Shown in pieces: positions 20,486 to 27,391 of a stretch of DNA of 27,391 bases. The notes beneath the pieces are model-generated. The model was not told where the DNA came from, made no database searches, and was given only the letters and a program-made list of their open reading frames with translations. Source of the stretch: Carex sylvatica. Taxonomy: Eukaryota > Streptophyta > Magnoliopsida > Poales > Cyperaceae. Each line of letters starts with the position of its first letter. Position 1 is the stretch's first letter. The DNA is taken from positions 1-27,391 of the forward strand of contig CAXKVR010000779.1 in assembly GCA_964058845.1 (NCBI GenBank). The letters run 5' to 3'. The position numbers were made by a program, and so were the translations under genes.

Positions 20486-20690
20486 GGTTCGGAATGAGGC
20501 AGAGAAGAGAGGGAGGGAGGGTTAACGGGCTGGGAAAATATATTAATAGTGGACCACCCGTTGGGGGGGCGGTTTGCTTGGGGAGAGAACCGCCCGTGGG
20601 CCTGGCGGTCGGGGTACTAATAAAAAAAACCAAACACAGGGGTATTGTTAAAATTTTGTTTTTTTTAAAGGTTATTAATAAAAATGGCCG
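20486..20690 (-). repeat. MULE right terminal inverted repeat
   Basis: It is the inverted partner of 14237-14483, at 205 bp. Shared blocks include GGTTCGGA.TGAGGCAGAG, GGCGGTTTGCTTGGGGAGAG, TTGTTAAA and the outer TATTAATAAAAATGGCCG. It lacks the extra segment present in the left copy. Confidence 0.92.
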
Positions 20691-20699
20691 CTCCATCAT
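20691..20699. repeat. MULE target site duplication, right copy, shared with the hAT element
   Basis: CTCCATCAT is identical to the left copy at 14228-14236. Its first eight bases also serve as the left 8-bp duplication of the adjoining hAT-type element, and its last T is that element's first base. Confidence 0.92.
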
Positions 20700-21399
20700 A
20701 GGTGTGTAAAGGATCGGATCGGATCGGATCGGATAGTGATCAATTTTATCTGTTATAATTTTTCAGATAAGATAAAAATTCAGATTAGATATGAATGAAT
20801 ACTAATACTGATATAAATATAATTCAGATAATTAAAATTAAATTACTAATTTATATTCTAATAAAAAATAATATTTAATATATTTTTTCATTTATAAATT
20901 TGAACTAATATTTTTCATAATAAATTTGTTAGTTACAAAATATATATTATTTACTAAAACGATAGTCGCTAATTATATTATGTATTATATTGTTTATCAA
21001 AATATACTAATTTAAGCTTAATAAGTTTTTTTCTAAACATATAGGATAAATAAAAACTAAAAGAGCTTTGAACCAGTTGCATCTCTTATTTCTACTTTCT
21101 CAACAAAATTATATATCAATACTATACGACTAAAAATACAAGTAATAAATCATTGGTATATATAAATAATTTAATAAATTATTTTAAGAACATAGAATAC
21201 ATTTATTATGGTTTAGAAGTATAAACATGTCAGATACAGATAGTTAGAGATCAAACCTTATCCTTATATGTTATAAGTTTTAGGCTACTGATACAGATAC
21301 AGATAGTCTCGAATAGAGATACAGATCGAATAATTTAAGTAATTTTTCATATTCGAATCCAGATGAAATCGAATAATATATAATCCTTTTACATCCCTA
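20699..21399. mobile_element. hAT-type non-autonomous element, 701 bp, flanked by CTCCATCA
   Basis: The left end TAGGTGTGTAAAGGATCGG and the complement of the right end, TAGGGATGTAAAAGGAT, are inverted repeats of the TAGGGRTGTAAA type common in plant hAT elements. The flanks are CTCCATCA at 20691-20698 and again at 21400-21407, 8 bp as expected. A GGATC tandem (20711-20734) lies just inside the left end. The interior is AT-rich with repeated ACAGATA/CAGATAR motifs (about 21235-21330) and no open frame, so it is non-autonomous. Confidence 0.85.
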
Positions 21400-21448
21400 C
21401 TCCATCATCATATTGATGAGAACCTAAACATTTAATTTCTAACCCATT

Positions 21449-22303
21449 TAGGATATGTTTGGATGGGAGCTAGAATAGCTTAAATAGTGAAATTTGAGAT
21501 TAGTAAATAAGAAAAGAGAAAAAATAGTGATTTTCAAATTAGTGTGAAAATGATACTATTTGGATTAGTAAAAATGTTGCTTGGATTGTACATTTGGAAT
21601 AGTTAATAGCTACAACCGAGAAAAAAATAGTATTAACAATGTGCTAGTTAAAAGGAAATATAGGCAAGGGAGATCTCAAACGAATTGTCACGACGTAGAG
21701 ATAATATAACTAGAATCAATTTTGTCATTTTGAGACTGTTGACGAAAATCCGAAAAGGAAGTATTTTTTTCTCTCTCTTCACACTGCCGAATAATAGCTA
21801 TTCCAAATATTTATAGGGTGTGTTTGGATGTGTCAAGAATATGAGCTATTCTAGAATAGAGGCCATTAGGAATAGCAATGTGCATTCAAACAATATTTTT
21901 GCTATTAAGTATAAATAGAATAACTGATATTTTCTATTCCGTGTAAATGTTGGAATAGGTACTATTTGAAAGTGTGAAGAGAGAGAAAAATATTTTCTTC
22001 TCGGATCTCTGCCAACATAGTTCCGAAATGATAAAATTGACATCACTTATGTTTATTTTCATGTTGTGACAATTCGTTAGACACCCCCACTTACCTATAT
22101 TTCCTCTTAATTATAACCTTCTTAACATTATTCTTTATCAGCTACAGATATTCACTATTTCAAATGTAGAATATAAATAATATTTTTACTAATCCGAATA
22201 ACATCATGTTCACATTAATCTAAAAATCACTATTTTTTCTGTATACTTATCTACTATACTCAAATTTCACTGTTCTAGTTATTATAGTTCTCATTCAAAC
22301 GAG
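21449..22303. repeat. Long inverted repeat (foldback), arms about 350 bp, from GTTTGGATG-type MITEs
   Basis: The left arm (about 21458-21808) and right arm (about 21951-22300) are reverse complements over long stretches: GTGAAATTTGAG, AAAAAATAGTGATTTT, GGATTAGTAAAAAT, AAAAGGAAATATAGG-like, CGAATTGTCAC, TTCTCTCTCTTCACACT, CTATTCCAA. The centre (about 21815-21895) holds a further GGGTGTGTTTGGATG end and its inverted partner CATTCAAAC. GTTTGGATG-type ends occur in several plant MITE groups, so I leave the superfamily open. It is either one large foldback element or two MITEs head to head with a third end between them. No coding frame. Confidence 0.82.
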
Positions 22304-23346
22304 AATAACAATTATTCTAACTATTTTAAATAGCAAAAATGTTATTTGGATAACAAAAATGATGTTTGGAAGAATATTGCTATTTTGAATAGCAGCATTT
22401 CCGGTAATAATTTACCTCTTTTCAAAAAATTGACTGTCGTTGGCGAGGAGTTACAGGAAGATTTGGTTTTTGAGAGGTATAATTAGGATTCATGGGATGT
22501 TGAGATTGATTGAGTTGCAATTTCTTACCACGGTATACAATAATACAAAACAAAGGAACATCCGAGCTTGCGGTAACAATTTGGCTTAAATTTCATCTTA
22601 TTGTTCCTACGTGAATTGATCAGAATTCGAGCTGTGTCCAGTTCGTTGACGACCCTATCCGTATATGAGGTGAAAGCTGGGGAAGAGAGCCAAATGATCC
22701 AACAAATTATGTATTGTATGGGCAGCCAAGAAGTTAAGAATGAATTAGTTTATTAGTATTTCACCGATAACATAACAATTTTTTGTATCTTTTGGATATG
22801 TTGAAGGAAGCATGACTTTTTTCCTTTTGTTTTAAATTTTATTCTACGTTGGATTTGGTGTTTGTTCTCTTTTGACTTCTTTTTTTACAATAAAAAAAGC
22901 TTAGACTAAAGGAGCGGATTTAAACAGTCCGAATGCAATATCGTTTGCTAGTTCAATAAAGAGAAAAAAACTGTAACTTCATGTTTTAAATTTTAAAATT
23001 ACAAAAAAGTTACACAAATAATTCAAATATCATATTTTCTTTTTATCAATCCCAGAAAAGCTCCCCAATGTTTTTTTTTCCTCATGTATGTATTGCTAAA
23101 TAAAAATATATTTAGTACTAGGGAAAAATGATAATCACGAGAAAAAAATTTCGAGTAAAATTATAATATTTTCTTTTAAATTAAATCCTTGCTGACAAAA
23201 AAAAAAAAAATTCATTCGTAGTTATTTAACTAACGATTATATGTCGATTTTATAGAAGTCTAACTTTTATAACTTCGTGATTTCTAACAACTGTTAGGAT
23301 GAATCTGAAAATTTTAAAAGTGTCATTAAAATAAACATAAAAGGAA
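22304..23346. other. AT-rich intergenic DNA with MITE debris
   Basis: About 22310-22400 still shows GTTTGGAAGAATATTGCTATTTTGAATAG-like fragments of the preceding foldback family. The remainder has homopolymer tracts and no supported gene or RNA. Confidence 0.45.
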
Positions 23347-23604
23347 TAAAAAATAAATTTGAAGTTTTCTTAACAGCTATAAATTTGTTGTTCGAAATTT
23401 GAAAAAAAGCTATATAATAAGTTTTAAAACTGTTTTTTTAGAATTCTCCTAATAAATGTAAATCTCCCCGAAACAACGAGAAAAAGGGCGCGAGAAAGTC
23501 GTCAAACTTCATAAAAAATAAATTTGAAGTTTTCTTAACAGCTATAAATTTGTTGTTCGAAATTTGAAAAAAAAAGCTATATAATAAGTTTTAAAACTAT
23601 TTTT
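23347..23604. repeat. Pair of about 92-bp near-identical direct repeats
   Basis: TAAAAAATAAATTTGAAGTT begins both copies (23347 and 23512). The match runs through TTAACAGCTATAAATTTGTT, CGAAATTTGAAAAA and GCTATATAATAAGTTTTAAA to about 23438 and 23604, differing mainly in A-tract length and one base near the end. The spacer (about 23440-23511) is unrelated and contains GGGCGCGAGAAAG. It looks like a recent local duplication or the two ends of a small element. Confidence 0.85.
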
Positions 23605-24010
23605 TCCTGACAGAATCGACGTGGAAAAAAAAACATTACTTGACCGGTCAACTAAAGAACCATCCATCACGGCTGTAACGCCTTTTCTACCTTGGATTCT
23701 TAGTAATTGCCAGCCGTTCCCTGTCCGTGTCTCGTCACTGCCATCTCTCCTCCTCCTATGATGTCATTTCGTCTTTTTCTTATTAGCGCATTCAGTCCAA
23801 TTCCGAACTCAGTTGCGCTCAAGTAATGCGAAGTTTGAAGTTTGATCTGGACCGTCAAATCAGGATATACACGAATATTTAATAATCCCGTGAATTCTAT
23901 TGCGCAGCGGATTGGCCGGGATTCTAATCTAACGGTTTATATTTAAATATAAATTTTATGTTACATTAGGGGAATCGTCCATCCAATCCCGAGTCTTAGA
24001 ACACTGAAGC

Positions 24011-24392
24011 TGTATCCGGATTCTCTAAAATAACCCAAATTTTGAATTTACATCTGGACCGTAAGATCAGAATCCGGACCATTCCGATCAGAGGTTGAAT
24101 GCACAAGGACCTTTAATATTCGTGCCAAAACTGATCGAACGGTCAGAATATAAACTCGAAATTTGAGTCACTTTAGGAGATCCGAATTCGACCCTGAGGC
24201 ATCCGTCGCTAATTAGTATGTTTAGATTAACTTAAAATTTGAGTTAATAAGGAATAAATTCAGGCCGCACGAATATTAAAGGGACACCATGCATTTCACC
24301 TGGGACTGAAATCACTGAATTGGCCCGAGTTCTGATCGGACGGCTGAGATGCAGTAACTCAAATTCTGAGTAAATGCAGAGGATACGGATTC
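24011..24392. mobile_element. MITE with ATCCGNATYCTCT termini upstream of EXO70
   Basis: The left part reads ATCCGGATTCTCT..ACCCAAATTTTGAATTTACATC..GGACCGTAAGATCAGAA. The complement of the right part reads ATCCGTATCCTCTGCATTTA, CTCAGAATTTGAGT, GCATCTCAGCCGTCCGATCAGAA. The arms therefore pair over at least 65 bp. Related fragments lie at about 23840-23990, at 24780-24800 (GAGAGGATACGGATTC) and at 12686-12865. No coding frame, and no clear target duplication. Confidence 0.72.
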
Positions 24393-25127
24393 ATCGCTTT
24401 CTGCCCTGCCTCTTGTTCTCCCATCTTGGCCGTTAATTCTCTTCATGACATTGAAAGAGAAGGTAATATAATTGGCTACAAAAAAGTCCCAAAATTATTG
24501 TACTCAAACGTAGATATTTCGATTCTTCTCACCGAATCTGCGAAGGTTTTAAAAAAAAAAGTTTTCTCCACAGCATGGCATATTGGGAATTCACATCCTC
24601 TCCAATACCTGATAAGGGAATCTCTTACAATTACTAGATCTGAACCGTTTTTTTTAACTTTGCATGAATCTCAAAGTAAAAAATACTGTCTTTACTGTAA
24701 TCTAAATATCAAACCGATTGAAATTTAATCTCAAACCGTAAAAAATCCATAAAGTGAAAGTGATCCTCTGCTATGCTATACCGGAGAGGATACGGATTCG
24801 AACATTAGCACCCCTCTGTCCTTATAAGTGATGCCATTTCGTCTTAAATAATTGTCAAAAGGCTAATCGCGCCAGTAAGCTTTATTAACTAGTCATAACC
24901 GAAACTATAATTACGAAACTGCCATTACGCTCGTCATCAGTCGTTTTCTCTCCCACTGCCCTCCGCGTTGTACTCTCTTTCTCCCCATCCTCTTCTGACC
25001 AAAGCATTGTGTTTCTCTTATCCCTAATTTTCCTCAAAACCTCCCATCGAACAACGATCCTAGATGGCTCAATAAGGATCTCTGTAAATCCACACCTGAT
25101 TCTTGATTTGTTCTCAAACCAGAGGCC
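24393..25127 (+). promoter_or_regulatory. Proximal upstream and leader region of the EXO70B-like gene
   Basis: This stretch contains a short MITE fragment around 24780-24800 and then a pyrimidine-rich region (CGTTTTCTCTCCCACTGCCC, CTCTCTTTCTCCCC, about 24940-24990) that looks like core promoter and 5' leader. No certain TATA box could be placed. The 100-codon open frame at 24426-24728 starts with TTG, not ATG, and has no recognisable family. Confidence 0.45.
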
Positions 25128-27005
25128 ATGGCTGAGAACGGTGAAGACAAGCTGATCGCGACCGTACAGCATATTATTAAGACCTTGGGTAGTACGGACT
25201 CGATGACTGAAGACATACTCAAAGTATTTTCCAACTACGACGGTCGATTGTCGATTGACAAGCTCCATGGGAAGCGTGACGCTGCCGGCGGCGGCGGAGG
25301 TGGCGGTTCAAGTGAGGAACAGCAGCACGTGCCGATAACCTCTTTTGAGCGTACTCTACGCGGTCTCGAGCGTCAGGTAACTCAGGTAATAAACCAGGAA
25401 CGTCTGATCTGGTCTGATTCGGATGCAGCGGAGGGTTTCCTCGAAGCTGTGGATGATCTAATTGCTACAATCAAAGATCTCGAAGCAGCCCCTCTTGGAA
25501 ACAACCAACCCTTGCTGGATCGTGCTGACGATTTACTCCAGAAGTGCATGTTTCGACTGGAGCGCGAGTTCAAGTCCCTTATCGAGCGGCCTGATGATGC
25601 TGCCCCGGCTGCCCCCTCCCGGCCAACTGGATTTGACTCAGATGAGAGTGATGAGTACGAGTATGATGAAGACATTGAGGATGCACGTATCCCAATTGCA
25701 CGACCAGTCACTGACTATGACGTGGTTATTGATGCCCTTCCACCGGGATCTGTCTCAGATCTTCACAAAATTGCACGGCGAATGGTGGCTGCTGGATTTG
25801 GCAGGGAGTGCGCTGAGACATACGTAGTAGCTCGTAAGGGATTCCTTGAGGAGAGCGTGGCCAGGCTCGGGCTTCGCTCCCGCACAGCAGAGGAGGTGAA
25901 GTCAATCCCTTGGGATGAGCTTGAGCTTGATATTGCACGGTGGATCCCGGCATTTAATATGGTTTTTAAAATTTTGATTCCAAGTGAGCGCCGGCTCTGT
26001 GACCGTCTTTTTGACGGACTTCTTCCTTATGGTGACATGGCCTTTGCTGGAGCCAGCCGACCACCGGCTTTACAACTTCTCTCCTTTGCTGATGCTGTGG
26101 CAGCAGCTAGTCGCACACCTGAGCGGCTTTTTCGTGTAGTTGACATGTATGAGTCTGCACGGGACATGCTTCCAGAGCTTGAAACCATTTTCTCTGATGA
26201 GTACTCTTGTGCTCTTCGAAATGAGGTTGCCACTGTGTGCAGTGCCGTGGGGTCATCCATCAAGGGTATATTTATGGAATTAGAGAACCTGATCAGGCGT
26301 GACCCTGTTCGTGTGTCTGTACCTGTGCATGGTGGTGGTCTACACCCAATAACCCGTTATGTTATGAATTACCTCCGTGCTGCATGTGGGTCTCGCCAGA
26401 CTCTTGAAGAAGTGATGGAAGGTGGGGAATTTGGTGCCATGTCAGTAGGACCAGTTGATCCTGACCGTCCAACCTCATCTTTGGCCATCCATATTGCATG
26501 GATCATGGATGTTTTGCAGAAAAACCTCGACGCAAAATCAGAGGTTTATCGTGAACCTGCTCTGAGCTGTGTTTTTCTAATGAACAATGGGAAGTACATT
26601 CTCCAGAAGGTGAAGGATAGTGAACTTGGGGTTTTGTTAGGTGAGGAATGGAGCAAGCAAATGAACAGTAAGGTCAGACGATGGACCCGGGAGTACCACC
26701 GTGTGTGGGCCAAGATCGTCAGTGTGTTACAGATAAATGATGGTGGGGTCAGACCAGAGAAGTTGCGGGTGTTCAATAACTACTTGGAGGAGAATTGCAA
26801 GACACAAACTGAGTGGGTGATTGCAGATGAGCAAATGCGACTTGATTTGCGAATGTCCATAATGGATTCTGTGGTTCCAGCATATAGAACATTCCTGTCG
26901 AGGTTGAAAGCCATTTCAGATAGCCGAGATATGTATGTCAAGTATACACCAGAGGATGTGGAGGCATGGATTGGAGAGTTATTCCAAGGCGCTGAGAAGA
27001 GATAA
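25128..27005 (+). CDS. EXO70B1: Exocyst subunit EXO70, EXO70B-like, intronless
   Basis: 625 aa in one exon, almost the same length as Arabidopsis EXO70B1, whose N terminus (MAENGE.KL) it shares. Order of features: helical N terminus (1-50), poly-Gly run 54-60, coiled-coil helices (about 72-155), acidic stretch DSDESDEYEYDEDIED (170-185), then PVTDYDVVIDALPPGSVSDL and the EXO70 domain (about 240-610). Conserved blocks are LIPSERRLCDRLF (283-295), GIFMELENLIRRDP (380-393) and GGGLHPITRYVMNYLRAAC (402-420). EXO70 is a rod-like subunit of the exocyst, which tethers vesicles to membranes by binding acidic phospholipids; B-type members in plants are tied to autophagy-related traffic and immunity. 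The B assignment rests on the N terminus and on the absence of introns, which is usual outside the EXO70A group. The ATG at 25128 (GGCCATGGC context) is the first in frame. No damage seen. Confidence 0.93.
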   Translation: MAENGEDKLIATVQHIIKTLGSTDSMTEDILKVFSNYDGRLSIDKLHGKRDAAGGGGGGGSSEEQQHVPITSFERTLRGLERQVTQVINQERLIWSDSDAAEGFLEAVDDLIATIKDLEAAPLGNNQPLLDRADDLLQKCMFRLEREFKSLIERPDDAAPAAPSRPTGFDSDESDEYEYDEDIEDARIPIARPVTDYDVVIDALPPGSVSDLHKIARRMVAAGFGRECAETYVVARKGFLEESVARLGLRSRTAEEVKSIPWDELELDIARWIPAFNMVFKILIPSERRLCDRLFDGLLPYGDMAFAGASRPPALQLLSFADAVAAASRTPERLFRVVDMYESARDMLPELETIFSDEYSCALRNEVATVCSAVGSSIKGIFMELENLIRRDPVRVSVPVHGGGLHPITRYVMNYLRAACGSRQTLEEVMEGGEFGAMSVGPVDPDRPTSSLAIHIAWIMDVLQKNLDAKSEVYREPALSCVFLMNNGKYILQKVKDSELGVLLGEEWSKQMNSKVRRWTREYHRVWAKIVSVLQINDGGVRPEKLRVFNNYLEENCKTQTEWVIADEQMRLDLRMSIMDSVVPAYRTFLSRLKAISDSRDMYVKYTPEDVEAWIGELFQGAEKR

Positions 27006-27391
27006 GCTTCCCTTTTTCTCTCATTGTTTGGTCCCCTATTGGTTTTCTTACTATGTTTCTTGAAATGTAGTTGTATCATCTAGGAATGTGTGTAATATTG
27101 TGTGCTTTTTATGTTAGTTGTTTGAGCTAAAGCCGTCGGTTTAAGGTGTCTTGTATATTGAGTTTAGGGTTTCCCCATATCTTATTACTAGCTGGAACAA
27201 TTTTATGTTATGTTTATTTTGTTTCTGCAATACTGAAGAATTTAACTCCGGTGCTTTCTCTATATCTTACATGCATCTTTACTAATCGGTTCGGAGCTCT
27301 CTTGGGCCAGCTTTTTGTTTAATGCTTCAATTTTGTAGATGTGTTTAGTACCGTCTTATCATTTCATATTTTACCTTAACTAATTTAATAC
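27006..27391 (+). other. 3' flank and probable 3' UTR of the EXO70B-like gene
   Basis: T-rich sequence with TTGTAT and TGTAAT-type elements (about 27069-27100) typical of plant poly(A) upstream regions. No other gene or repeat was recognised before the window ends. Confidence 0.5.

Larger units (their letters stand above)
14237..20690. mobile_element. Complete Mutator-like element (MULE), 6454 bp, two-gene structure
   Basis: Both ends start CGGCCATTTTTATTAATA in inverted orientation and are bounded by a perfect 9-bp duplication. The long terminal inverted repeats are GC-rich and carry repeated CCGCC/GGCGG motifs. Inside are two genes that converge: a PMD/MAIN-like gene on + from the left end and a mudrA transposase on - from the right end. 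Their open frames meet and overlap by about 12 bp near 17440-17451. This is the layout of maize MuDR (mudrA and mudrB transcribed inward from the termini), with a PMD gene in the second position. Both genes carry only nonsense mutations, no frameshifts that I can see, and the termini are intact. The element could still be mobilised in trans but cannot make full-length protein. Confidence 0.93.

Noticed and set aside
24426..24728. 100-codon plus-strand open frame upstream of EXO70
   Set aside because: It starts with TTG, lies among MITE debris and has no recognisable domain.

Overview
The window is nuclear DNA of a flowering plant. The evidence is spliced, single-copy plant genes (a sorting nexin 2 homologue, a PRA1-family protein and an intronless EXO70), long AT-rich intergenic DNA, and dense plant-type transposons. 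I cannot name the species from sequence alone. No rRNA, tRNA or CRISPR array was seen.

Layout. 1-1346: 3' end of a decayed Ty1/copia retrotransposon with its 3' LTR. 1347-5745: gene-poor DNA with several short inverted-repeat elements (MITEs) leading up to the first gene. 5746-9212 (+): sorting nexin 2, six coding exons, 529 aa; intron 3 carries two transposon insertions. 9684-10059: a hAT-type MITE with an 8-bp target duplication. 10884-11498: a broken FKBP12 pseudogene that keeps its intron. 12207-12575 (-): a probable RNase-H-like retroelement remnant. 13304-13945 (-): PRA1-family gene.

14237-20690 is a complete 6454-bp Mutator-like element (MULE). It has a perfect 9-bp target site duplication (CTCCATCAT), long GC-rich terminal inverted repeats, and two converging genes that start near opposite ends: a plant mobile domain (PMD/MAIN-like) gene on + and a mudrA-type transposase on -. 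Both are broken by in-frame stops only, so the copy is young but dead. A second element of hAT type (20699-21399) abuts it and uses the same target site.

21400-25127 is a tangle of MITEs, including an approximately 850-bp foldback, and forms the upstream region of the last gene, EXO70B-like (25128-27005, +, 625 aa, one exon).

The three intact genes all belong to plant endomembrane traffic (endosomal sorting, Rab/prenyl-acceptor membrane protein, exocyst tethering). They are separately transcribed and I see no sign that they form a functional cluster. The most notable object is the MULE: it has the MuDR plan of two converging genes, but a PMD gene stands where mudrB would be.
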